In this document: in pieces, positions 9,734 to 19,170 of the stretch | Layout of the letters: every line of letters begins with the position of its first letter | Numbering within the stretch: the first letter of the stretch is position 1 | Notes under the pieces: generated by a model | The model's input: the letters and a program-made list of their open reading frames with translations, nothing else | What the model was told of the DNA's origin: nothing | The model's database searches: none | Position numbers and translations under genes: made by a program | Source: Gnetum montanum | Lineage: Eukaryota; Streptophyta; Gnetopsida; Gnetales; Gnetaceae | Direction of reading: 5' to 3' | DNA: 25,814 nt | NCBI GenBank assembly: GCA_015680685.1 | Contig: MNCI01013751.1 | Coordinates: 289,985-315,798, forward strand

Positions 9734-10785
9734 AGTATCAACTGTATAAATGATATGACTTCATGGGATTGTTACCTTCATGTTGAATTATCATTAAAAA
9801 TAGGTTCACATTTGAAATATAATATGAGAGGCTTTAGTTTCAAAGAGAACATAGGAAGTTTCATAATAATAGAATCCAACATAACCTAACACAAAACTGA
9901 GATAGGCAATCTCATGGCCACCAAATGGTCTAGGAAAACTAAACTTTCAAATATTTTCCCTCAAATTAAAAGGGGACTTTCAGATCATGGGAAAAATTTG
10001 GCAATCCAAGAAAAACATTTTAGTCAAAAGCTAGTAATTTAAAATAAGATATAAAAGCAAGTGCATGGAATAGCTAGTAGAAAATGCATTGATATTGTGT
10101 GTTGATCTATGCATAACAAAATGTAGCATAATGTGTATGGGGCTAGCAAATGAGAGAAATTGGCAATAAGATGCAAAGTAGAATATATCTAATTTGTTAA
10201 AACGTTAAATCAAAAGGCAAACACATGAAAAAAAAAACTAGATCTATAGAAAATCTAGATGATGCTAGACATCAAAAGCCTAAAGAGAAAAATCCCCATT
10301 ACAACAAAGAGAGGTAATCATGAACTTACAAAAATATGTTCTAGTACATGTATTAGGGATTAGAGATATATGATAAGGAGGTGTGTTACTCTAATATTTC
10401 TTTGATGTGTATACTTAATGTAGATATGGTAGGAACAATAGTAGATTTAGTGGCTAATGAAGTAGAGGAAAGGATCAGATTAATGCATTAACTTGATTTT
10501 CAACAATTTCTTCATGTGTCAGAAGGACAACACAAAAGGAATACAATGCATCAATAGAAAAATCGAGACAAAATAAAGAGGATAGTTATTTTGCAAAAAG
10601 GTAGTGTCTTTTGAAAGAAATTTTCAAATTTCAAATTACAAAGAATACTATTTACACTGAGTAAAAGAGATGGCTCCTAGTGTTGGGCTAATCTCAAAGA
10701 GGTCAATAAAGAAAAATGTCATATGGTAATAGATGCTAACCAACAAAAAAGCCAACCTCTTTTCATTTAAGGGTATCCTTCTATT
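9734..10785 (-). other. Element 3 leader and probable R-U5
   Basis: AT-rich non-coding DNA between the gag start and the TATA box at 10792-10799. By position it should hold the R-U5 part of the LTR, the primer-binding site and the leader. I found no convincing primer-binding site, though the region around 9910-9935 has a weak TGG-GCC-like resemblance. No ORF or RNA gene is apparent. Confidence 0.4.
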
Positions 10786-10791
10786 TATAGG

Positions 10792-10799
10792 ACAAAAAA
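10792..10799 (-). promoter_or_regulatory. TATA box, element 3 LTR
   Basis: TATAAATA on the minus strand, in CCTATAAATAGAAGG context. It lies between the repeat-rich presumed U3 (10900-11300) and the leader of the Tat-like gag, so it probably marks this element's LTR promoter. Confidence 0.55.
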
Positions 10800-10990
10800 A
10801 GCCTTATAGATTGCATACAAATAACATAGTAGGATGCACAAAATCTTCCAAAAGGTTCTAGAATCTTTTGGATAGTAGAATTAATGTATAGATATCAAAG
10901 TTGATGTTGGGCATCGAATGCAAGATTGATGTTGGATGTTAAAGATTATACATGATGAAAAGGTGAACTTGATGCCACACATCAAAAGTA

Positions 10991-11290
10991 GATTTGATGC
11001 TAGACATCATAATTTGAAGATAGAATTAATGTTAAAGCTAATGTTGAACATCAAAATTGGAAGAAGATTTAAAGCAATGCTACTAATGATGTGAAACATC
11101 AAAAGTAGATTTGATGCTAGACATCATAATTTGAAGATAGAATTAATGTTAAAGCTAATGTTGAACATCAAAATTGGAAGAAGATTTGAAGCAATGCTAC
11201 TAATGATGTGAAACATCAAAAGTAGATTTGATGCTAGACATCATAATTTGAAGATAGAATTAATGTTAAAGCTAATGTTGAACATCAAAA
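10991..11290. repeat. 117-bp tandem repeat, about 2.6 copies
   Basis: Units begin GATTTGATGCTAGACATC at 10991, 11108 and 11225, exactly 117 bp apart; the third copy ends near 11290. The first two units differ by about one base, so the duplication is much younger than the surrounding decay. Each unit holds short inverted repeats, such as GATGT-GAA-ACATC and GATG-CTAGA-CATC. It lies in the presumed U3 of element 3. Confidence 0.92.
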
Positions 11291-11299
11291 CTAGATTGA

Positions 11300-11980
11300 A
11301 GATAGAAACCCAGAAACTATGTTTTGAATGATGCAAGACATTGAATCCAAATTGCTAAAGATGGTCTTAAATGTTGAAAAGTCATAGAATATACCCAAGC
11401 CTCTAACTTACATAGAAAAAGCCAAAGTGAATACAACAATCTCCATCTCTCCTTCCTCTTTTCTACATCATGCATTCATCATTGTTGTTCAATCCATATG
11501 AGCAATTTGTTCCTTAATCAACCTTGAATCTAATTATCACCATCCTACTTATCTTCAAGCCATTATCAACCTAACCTTGATTTTTAGCACTTCCTCTATG
11601 CCTAGTTAGGGGTAGTCTAGCTATGGGCATAGTGTTATCTGCAATGAACATTTAGCATAATCTTGAAGATATGCAACATTACTAGTTCAGGCTTTTACCA
11701 ACAAAAAAGCTATGCAATATTATTAGTTTAAGATCTTGCACAAAATAAGGTTTACCTATCCCTATCTCTTACTTATATTTTATTATACTATTTTTTATCC
11801 CCTTGATATCTTACTTTTTCTCTTTTTTATTTGCTCTCTCTATGCTTTCTACTATCAGTTTTTTATGTCTCTTTCATATAATTTCATCTATTTTCCATAA
11901 TCTCTACTTGTCCCATTCTACTAACATTTCTTTTACAACATACTATGATGAGGATATTTATTAGTTTTCTACCTCATAAG
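11300..11980. other. Non-coding, presumed U3 or flank of element 3
   Basis: No gene is visible. It contains a short near-duplicate (GATATGCAACATTACTAGTT at 11667 and a related GCTATGCAATATTATTAGTT at about 11709) and a long pyrimidine-rich stretch (11760-11940). Confidence 0.5.
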
Positions 11981-11981
11981 T

Positions 11982-12424
11982 GAGAATGAGTGTCTACCAT
12001 TTTTACTCCATGTGAGGGTATGTTGAGTTAGAGTGTAATAGGAAGGAATTTATTCAAACTATTAAAATCAGTGATCATTAGAGTATGGGATTCAGTCATA
12101 CCTCACTTTTGTGGCATAGCATCTTATCTTGGTGTATAGATGATTTGCCTTATTTATTCTTCATTTTTATTATTTTCTTATTTACACACCTCTATATTTC
12201 ATTTCTTCTCTCTTATTTTTCTCTATTCTTCCTCTAACTGCCCTTGCCTATCTCATTTCCATTCCTCTCATTAATACATCGATGAGAATTTAGTGATTAT
12301 ATTCTATTCCAATGAAGGTGTGTTAAGAACTTAAGTGGAACAAGGTATGAACATCATTAAAGGCATTCCCTTAGCCATCTTGTGTGTAAGATCTAGCCAT
12401 GACTCCTTTTTGTTGCATAGTACC
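11982..12424. repeat. Degenerate 302-bp direct repeat
   Basis: The stretch starting GAGAATGAGTGT at 11982 resembles that starting GAGAATTTAGTG at 12284 for about 140 bp, both ending in a GGCATAGC/TTGCATAG-type block (12112 and 12413). The constant offset of 301-302 bp indicates an old tandem duplication. Pyrimidine-rich DNA precedes each copy. Element 2 begins at the end of the second copy. Confidence 0.6.
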
Positions 12425-13275
12425 TGATAAGTAGCAAGGTATCCCTATGACCAACCATATGAATCACTAAGGAATTACGCACGATTTGGTCAAATTCCAT
12501 GGACCTATAGTTATCTCGTATACTAGTTTCTCTAGGAAGTGAAGCAACAATGAGAACATTTGTTGTCTTCCCAACTACACTTGTGAGGCTCAAGGGTATT
12601 GTTTAAGTTTGATTGAGGTATATGAATTTTATTCATTTTATATTTTATGGATGTAATCACCTACAACAAGAATAAGGGTAGAGTATATTGGAAACTAATT
12701 TCTATTGCCTAGCTAGTCTAACACAAGTAACTATCCCACTTTTCTAAACACATCCTAAACACATATAGCACTACTAGGCTACCAAACATTAAGCATTTCT
12801 AGGTTACCAAGTACTATATGAATGCTTGAAGTCATCGTGCTTGCATTCATTAACTACTAGAAATAAATTTCTTAATTCAAATGCATTAAAATAAAGAGGG
12901 AGAAAATAAAATGCATTAAAGAAAACATTAAGCTATTCTCAGTGCTGCAAGGATTTTCAAAAGTGTTTGTTTTATTTCCATCACACTACTATGCTCAAGT
13001 ACATTAGTGCTCAAACAAAGAACCATACACACTTTAGACTCCTTCTGCAAGCACTTAGAAAATATTCTAAATTAAAGGAAAATAAACTACAAGAGCTTCA
13101 CTACTCTGACTAAGAATGACTCCAAAATTGACTCAAAATGGAAGCCCAAGCATGATATTTATAAACTGGGGAATATACCCCAATGTCAGTTATGTGACAT
13201 CGAACTAAGGCCCCGACATCATGTACACAACATCACAGCTTTGATGTTAGAGCCAATAATAAACGTGTTTCATCA
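12425..13275 (-). repeat. Element 2 3' LTR (851 bp)
   Basis: It begins TGATAAGTAG and ends TTTCATCA, and aligns with the element 1 LTR through R-U5. The minus strand has TATAAATA (13156-13163), the shared block at 13052-13100, AATAAA (12971-12976) and the twin U5 motif (12773-12810). The U3 (13168-13275) differs completely from that of element 1 but matches 22128-22266. The open frame at 12393-12593 lies across the LTR edge and is spurious. Confidence 0.88.
13156..13163 (-). promoter_or_regulatory. TATA box of element 2 LTR
   Basis: TATAAATA on the minus strand, about 110 bp inside the U3 end and upstream of the shared R block. Confidence 0.65.
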
Positions 13276-13289
13276 TACCCCCATGACTA
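13276..13289 (-). other. Polypurine tract of element 2
   Basis: On the minus strand TAGTCATGGGGGTA directly precedes the LTR end TGATGAAAC. A G-rich tract touching the LTR is the expected primer for plus-strand DNA synthesis. The TAGTCATGGGGG word is duplicated 2.2 kb upstream at 15489-15502. Confidence 0.7.
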
Positions 13290-13524
13290 AATGAAAACTC
13301 ATCCTTGAGTAACAAAGAGGAGGAACAAGTTCTTTACAACATAACATATTGGGTAGGTATGGAATTATTGACTCTCACACAAACTAACTCAAATGAAATA
13401 GACATACAGACTCTAACTACCAAGTGTATGGAATTACAATATTTTTACAACATTTGGTGTTCATGATAATAGAGGTGGACATCTTGAATAACACTAACAT
13501 TCAAAATCTCTTTACTAGTAGAAG

Positions 13525-13527
<3 letters not shown>

Positions 13528-13593
<66 letters not shown>
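13528..13593. repeat. (GA)33 microsatellite
   Basis: An uninterrupted run of 33 GA units followed by imperfect GAGAAGAGAGAAGAG. The open frames on both strands across it encode only dipeptide repeats and are not genes. Confidence 0.97.
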
Positions 13594-13597
<4 letters not shown>

Positions 13598-14539
13598 AGA
13601 AGAGATCCAATGGTCATGAATGATTCTCATTGTGTGGTTGGGCTGCATCATCCTTGGTGAAGATAATCCCACTTCCAGTCCACGCTTCCAACTACAGTCA
13701 CAACAAAATCATGAATTAGTATGTAAAGTGTAACACATAGTGGTTAAATACCTTGTCTCATCAGTGGTTACACTTGGCTAGGTTGTGATTGTGGTTGATT
13801 GGTTCCTTGAGTAGTATTAGTAGGAAGGCTAACAAATAGGTTTAAATAGAAAAGCGGTCCATTAAATTGAAAAGTGTTTAACACAGGGAAATATTTGAAA
13901 AGGATATAAGAATTCACAATAATAAAAACGAAAGTTCACTAAAAAATGTTGTGAAGATGTGTACAATTAGATATCATTGATGGGGTGAACAAAAAGATTT
14001 TATTATAAGAGTGTCTAAGGGTAAAGCACTTAACTAACCCAACTAGAAGATATGCAAGTGGGTACTCCCAAAAGTAGGCATAGGCCTTTTATGCCCTTGC
14101 ATAACTTCAAACCAAAGAGTCTGTGAGATCCATGGATGATTAATGGTTATGGAAGGTTAAGTACAAAAAACCTAGAAGAAACTAACTAAGAATTCAAACA
14201 ATCAAACTAGGACATCAAACCAAAACATGAAACTAGTAATGAGGTGAGACATGGAAAACATAGATGGATGATAGTGTGTGAAATGGAGTTCCTAATTATG
14301 GTTACATGAAGTCCCTTGTGGATTTTGTGGTTAAATGACTTGATAGGATCCATCCTTAGTCTAGACCAAAACCAACCACATTTAGTGACTTCGCATCGAC
14401 ATTCTAAAACCAATCCATCCCCTGAGACACAAGAGTGCTTCCACAAAACAACCATTATTCCAAATTAGAGAAGAAGTAGGAACTAAGGAAGAGCCTATTT
14501 AGAGGAGACTAGTCCCATAACTAGTGCTTGTAGCTTGTT

Positions 14540-14870
14540 TATTTTCTCTAAGGGGTGTGCTTTGAATTCTCATTGTTTTTTTTTGAAATGGAAACCATAC
14601 CATGCAAAGACACATACATTTATTTTATCTAAGGGGTGTGCTTTAAATCCTCATCTTTTCTTCTTTCTTTTTTCCTGATGAGAACCACACCATCCAAGAA
14701 CATATGCATTTATTTTGCCCAAGGGGTGTGCTTTGAATCCTCATCTTCTTTTTTCTTTTTTTTTATGAGAACCACACCATGCAAGGATGCATGCATTTAT
14801 TTTGTCCAAGGGATGTGTTTTGAATTCTCATCATTTTTTTCTCGATGAGAATCACACCATGAAAGGACTT
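14540..14870. repeat. 81-90-bp tandem repeat, four degenerate copies
   Basis: Units start AAGGGGTGTGCTTTGAAT at 14550, 14631, 14721 and (as AAGGGATGTG) 14808. Each has a CTCAT plus pyrimidine tract, GAGAACCACACCATGCAAG-like sequence and CATTTATTTT. Unit lengths vary mainly in the T-rich tract. Confidence 0.88.
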
Positions 14871-15485
14871 ATTCAACTTCCTTTTATTGGATGACATGGA
14901 ATAGTAAGAAATTGATGAAAACACACATGCATCCAAGCAAACAGAAAAGCACAAAGAATATTGAATCCTCTTGAAGCCACACCCTGTTCAAACCTTTAAA
15001 TCCTTTCCAATTCCAAAAACTACCAAAGTTACAAATTTATTAGAGTTTTATTAATGAAAAAGGAATTGCACATTTCCAAAACAAGAAAAGCCATAGAGTT
15101 TGTGGATGGGTCGATGCTATGGATTCACTGCCTGTTACATGAAAAAGAAACCATGTCCTAATTATCCACAATAAAATTCAAAGCTAGAAATTAGACACCA
15201 ACAATCAAATAAAATAATACATACCACCATCAAGTAATGCATTACCATTATACCTGGCACTTATTAACACAAGGTTAGAAAATCACATCAAATAAAAGAA
15301 AATATAACAGAAAGTGTAAAATATTCAGGAAATAGAAAATGTACTAATGATGGTGTAAAACAAAAATTAGAAAAGATTAATAACATGAAAACAAAAATAT
15401 GTAAAATATAGAATGTATAAAACAAAAATTTGTAAAACAAAAAATTAAAAAAATCGAGGATCCACCTAAATAACAAGCATGGTTG

Positions 15486-15620
15486 GCCATCTCCCCCATG
15501 ACTAAGTTGAAAAGAGGAGGAGATCTGAAATATAGAGCATGGTTGTCCATCTAATGAAATTCTTGTTATGTTAGCTAGCATATGCTCATGGAAAGGTTTA
15601 ATTTGTTGGATGTTGGCCAA
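15486..15620 (-). other. Element 2 pol tail with internal purine-rich block
   Basis: This aligns with the left edge of element 1 (1-130): GGCCATCTCCCCCATGACTA occurs in both. On the minus strand it is a G/A-rich tract like the PPT but 2.2 kb upstream of the LTR. It may be the end of pol or a second, internal PPT. Confidence 0.55.
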
Positions 15621-16720
15621 CTATTTCTTGTTTGGGCTCTTAGGTTTATAAATCATCATGGCTCCTAAAGGAAAATTTTCATAAATGATGTAAGGTCCTT
15701 CCCAAAATGTTTGAAACTTAGTTCGATGAGGTACGTGTGTGGGGTTTTAGTAAAGAACCTTGTTTCTTTGTTGAAATTTGACTTTTCTAATTTTTAGGTC
15801 ATGATGCTTTTTGTTATAGGCCTTATGCAACTTGTTAGATGATAAGGCTACTAATCGATTTTTGTCTAGCAGGTTGACATTCATTAGTCTTTCTTTTTGG
15901 GCTAGACTTAAGTCAAGGTCAAGGTCAAGGTCATAATCCATTGAAAGTGTACAAAGTTTAGATTGAATAGGAAGTGTTAGTAGTTTGCCATACACAAGCT
16001 TGTAGGGAGAGTAGCCTATAGGAAGTTCCCAAGTTAAGTGATAAGCCCAAAGGACATCATTTAGTTTTGTGGTCTAGTCCTTCCTATACTTGCTAACAAT
16101 CTTGTTAGTATCCTTATGATTTACCTATTGGTAATGTTAGCTTGACCATTAGCTTGGGGATGGTAGGGTGTTGCAAGTTTGTGTTCAACCCCTAAGAGTT
16201 ACATGAGCTTCCAAAAAGTAGTGCCTATAAAGTGAGTTCCATTGTCAAAAATTAATGCACATGGCATACCAAACCTATTTACAATTTTTTGTTGTACAAA
16301 CTGAGTAGCAATAGAGGATGTACAGTTAATGACAGCTACTACTTCTACCCACTTTTTATAATAGTCAAAAGTAACTATGATGTATGCCTTTCCATTTGAC
16401 ATGGGTGCAATGAAACCCATGAAATCAATGCCCCAGATGTCAAATGGTTCTAGTGGTTGAATTCATTGTTGAGGTCCCTCCATTCAAGTGGTCATTCCAC
16501 CATCTTGTTGGCATCATTCATAAGAGCAAATGAAATGATGAGCATCCCTAAAGAGTGTTGGCCAGTAGTACCTTGCCATTAGGATTTTAATGATCATGTG
16601 TCTCCCAGCATAGTGTCCTCCATAAGGACCTTTGTGAGTGTCTTGGAGAATGTGTAGTTGATCAGCATCAAGGACACACCAACAAACCAGGCCATTGGTG
16701 CACACCTTTTAGAGGTATCC
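15621..16720 (-). pseudogene. Element 2 integrase (broken, catalytic Glu lost)
   Basis: Parallel to the element 1 integrase. Zinc-binding region (about 16500-16650) with GGHYAGRH, WPTLFRDAHHF and a Cys pair in which the first is Tyr; core with GIDFMGF (first Asp, about 16420) and IFDNGTHF (second Asp, about 16245); then NGQAN, where the third catalytic residue (Glu in element 1) is Asn, codon at 16136-16138. The C-terminal part is an open stretch at 15747-15995 with the LSSNKLHKAYN and HDLKIRKVKF blocks. Because the third acidic residue is missing, integration activity would be lost even without the stops. Confidence 0.87.
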
Positions 16721-16859
16721 ATTGATCTCCATGAAGTGTTGTACCTGATGAAGAAACTATTGTTTCTTCCAGTGGTCCAACCCTTGTGGCATTTCCTAAG
16801 TGAGAAGATAGTGAGAATGTCATCATACCATTTTGGCTAATTGTGTATTTGTTCAATTA

Positions 16860-17520
16860 TAGCCCCAGAAAAGAGGAGTTCATCAAGAAACATGTTAAAG
16901 AGTGGGCTTTCTTCCTCTTTGTCATCCTATCATAGCCTAGACATGTGATTAGCCCACATTCTCAGTGCCCTTTCGATCTACCATCATAAGATTAAATTTT
17001 TGCAAGATCACTAGCCACTGTATGACATAGGGGCTAACCATTGGCTTGTTCATTAGGAAGCAAATGGCACTATGATCTATGTGCTTAAACACTTTTTATC
17101 CAAGCACATAGTGCCTAAAATTTTCTAAAGCAAACACCATAGCCATCAATTATTTCTCTATAGGGATGTAGTTTAGTTATGCACCCACAATGCTTCAGCT
17201 GGTGTAGTGTGGACATTTCTTGTCATCTAACTGCATTAGCACAGCTTCCAAGGCATAATTCAATGCATCTATCATGACATGGAATGGCCTAGGCTAGTTG
17301 GGTGCTTGTAGGATTAGAGTTTCTACAAGCTTCTCTTTCAGTTGTTGGAATGCTTTCTCACATTCTACAGTCCAAATGAAGGAAGCATCTTTTTTTGTTA
17401 GCTCCACCAACAACTTTGCAATCTTAGAGAAATTCTCTATGAAGCATCAATAGTAGCTATTATGTCCAAAGAATGACCAAACATCTTTAACTATATCTGG
17501 CTAGTGGGTTATTCCTTGGA
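16860..17520 (-). pseudogene. Element 2 RNase H (broken)
   Basis: The minus strand reads FIWTVECEKAFQQLKEKL near 17370, then an MIDALNYALEAVL block near 17265 (family form with the first catalytic Asp), YVLG near 17110, and a terminal block FNLMMVDRKG followed by ENV near 16980. These are the successive signatures of the gypsy RNase H domain. It is better preserved than in element 1 but still crossed by stops. Confidence 0.82.
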
Positions 17521-18170
17521 TGATCCTTATTTTTTTAGGATCCATCTCAATTCTTGCTTGCAAGATTTTGTGGTCCTAGTACAATGCCCACCTAAACTAT
17601 GAGGTGACTTTTCTACTAATTGAGCCACAATTTGGTTTCAACACATTATTTTAGAACTTTCTTAAGGTGGTCCAGGGCTTGCTCAAATGTAGCTCCATAG
17701 GTGGAGAAGTAATCCATGAAGACTTCCACACCACTACCGATCTATTGTTGAAAAATGCTCAACACCAAGTGTTGGAATGTGACAGGAGCATTGCATAGAC
17801 CAAATGGCATCTTACAATATGCAAAATTTTCCTAGGGACTCATGAACATTATCTTTTCTTAGTCCTCTAGTGCAATTTGAATTTGGTTATAGCCACTATA
17901 ACCATCTAGGAGGTTGTAGCAACAATGCCCTAATAGGGTGTCGAGCACCTAGTCAACAAATGGCAACAAAAATTGATCTTTAAATGTTGCCATGTTTAGC
18001 AACCTAAATTTGATGTAGACTTGCCACTTGCCATATTTCTTTGGCACAATTACAAGTGGACTAACCCACTCACTATTTGCAATGGGATAGATGAACCCTG
18101 CCTCGAGGAGTTACTCAATTTCCTCTTTGCTAATTTGCTTCAATTTGGAATTCAACCACCTATATAGTTA
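17521..18170 (-). pseudogene. Element 2 reverse transcriptase (broken, active site changed)
   Basis: Same order of blocks as element 1 RT. The active-site block reads VFMDYFSTYG: codons at 17709-17717 give Met-Asp-Tyr, so the second Asp of the YMDD/FMDD pair is lost. No long open frame survives. A block about the palm (QIQIAL-like and GYSGYNQIQ-like, about 17870-17900) and the MCHLVYAMLLSHSNTW-type region are heavily decayed. The enzyme would be inactive. Confidence 0.8.
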
Positions 18171-18539
18171 TTATTTTGGCTTCATGGCTAGGTTGGTGTA
18201 AATGTAATGTTGGCATATCCTAATATCAATCCCTATGAGTTTAGGATATGACCAAGCAAATGTTGTTGCCCATCTTTCAACTACCTTCAACAACATCTCT
18301 TTCCATTTTGGAGCAAGTCTTGCATTGATTATAACCAACTTCTTATTTTTTAAAAATACATATTCTATTCTAGCCAGTGACATTTTCAATTCAAGGGGCT
18401 CTTGCTTAAATTGATCAAGAATTTCCAACTCTCCCCAGTAGGTATCATCATTTGTATCTTCAGAGAGTTGGTGATGAACTTGCTTGAGTTCATCCATGCT
18501 CATGACATACTCACATGTCAAGCTCTTAGCTGATTCCAT
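18171..18539 (-). pseudogene. Element 2 protease-RT linker
   Basis: A 122-codon open stretch beginning MESAKSLTCEYVMSMDEL. It contains LELKMSLARIEYVFLKNKKL and an IINARLAP block equivalent to the element 1 linker, then TTFAWSYPKLIGIDIRICQH leading to RT. It is the best-preserved protein segment of element 2. It is part of pol, not a gene of its own. Confidence 0.8.
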
Positions 18540-18559
18540 GCAAAGTGTGCTACTCTTTG

Positions 18560-19170
18560 AATTAGTAGTCAGCCACTAGGTGCCCTCCTATTTTATGGCT
18601 ACTACATATAGACACCTTTGAATTTCTACTTCTAATGCACATTGCTTACATGTAGATATAGATGCTTGCTTTATGGCCCAAATTTTTTGCACACAATTAC
18701 ACCCGCTATCGCTATACGCGATGCATGGAACTCTCTTCTTCTTAATCTTTCCAAATGCATTTTTTTAGATATCTCTAGGGAAAGATCTTTGATGCCCATT
18801 CTTGCATTGATGGTGCTTAGCCATGCCCTTCCCATTATGATTAGAAAATCCCATTTCTAGTTCTCCACTTTGATTACAAGGAAATTGGTAGGATAAGACC
18901 ATCCATAAACAGTGGTCACAATGTCTTCTAATAGTCCCAATGGAACAGTGATAGACTAGCCCACCAATTCTAATTTGATGTTGCTCTTATTGAGAGGAGG
19001 TAGGTTCTAGGTAGTGTACATCTCATGAGAAATCAAATTAATATCAGAACCTAAATCAAGAAGAGCCTTGCATGGTTTGTTCGTAACAATCTATAAATAA
19101 ATTAGAGGACTTCCATGATCAACTAATTTCCTGGGAAGGTTGCCTACATGGATCTAGTCAAACATAGTAT
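18560..19170 (-). pseudogene. Element 2 aspartic protease (broken)
   Basis: The active-site block ALLDLGSDINLIS lies at about 19030-19068. The C-terminal half follows: LVIKVENWKWDFLIIMGRAWL near 18850 (quoted in full it is the strand before the GRxxL loop), then STINARMGIKDLSLEI. Element 1 lacks this half. It is the usual position between Gag and the RT linker. Stops are present near the protease N-terminus and after KFGP. Confidence 0.78.

Larger units (their letters stand above)
7006..12419 (-). mobile_element. Element 3: partial Tat/Ogre-like gypsy element (gag plus leader/LTR)
   Basis: This stretch holds a Tat-like gag on the minus strand (start about 9733, zinc-knuckle region near 7800) and, upstream, 2.7 kb of repeat-bearing non-coding DNA with a TATA box at 10792-10799 that looks like the leader and 5' LTR. 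Protease, RT and integrase are absent. Just downstream of gag the sequence runs into the element 1 LTR, so the missing part may lie beyond element 1, left of the window. Exact LTR ends and PBS could not be fixed. Confidence 0.65.
13290..15485 (-). other. Element 2 3' spacer between pol and PPT (2.2 kb)
   Basis: No recognisable protein is encoded. It holds a (GA)33 tract, an 81-90-bp tandem repeat and a very A-rich stretch (15240-15460). The frames at 13424-13672, 14207-14455, 14636-14848 and 14763-14954 are short, repeat-derived or without known motifs. Some Tat/Ogre elements carry long 3' regions, sometimes with extra genes, but nothing here supports an intact one. Confidence 0.6.

Noticed and set aside
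10991-11290. Possible CRISPR array
   Set aside because: Repeats are contiguous with no unique spacers, and the context is a plant retrotransposon. The same applies to 23940-24206.
13424-13672. Open frames on both strands across 13424-13672
   Set aside because: They exist only because (GA)n has no stops; the products are RE or SL dipeptide repeats.
14080-14100. Small GGCATA/TATGCC hairpin near 14076-14094 considered as a terminator
   Set aside because: A 6-bp stem without context in plant DNA; short inverted repeats of this size are expected by chance.
14636-14848. 70-codon plus-strand frame with Phe/Ser-rich repeats
   Set aside because: It lies entirely within the 81-90-bp tandem repeat and reads its pyrimidine tracts.
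15288-15620. 110-codon hydrophobic minus-strand frame that looks like a membrane protein
   Set aside because: The first part is the tail of element 2 pol and the hydrophobic part is a translated A/T-rich spacer; the Phe/Leu/Ile content follows from composition.
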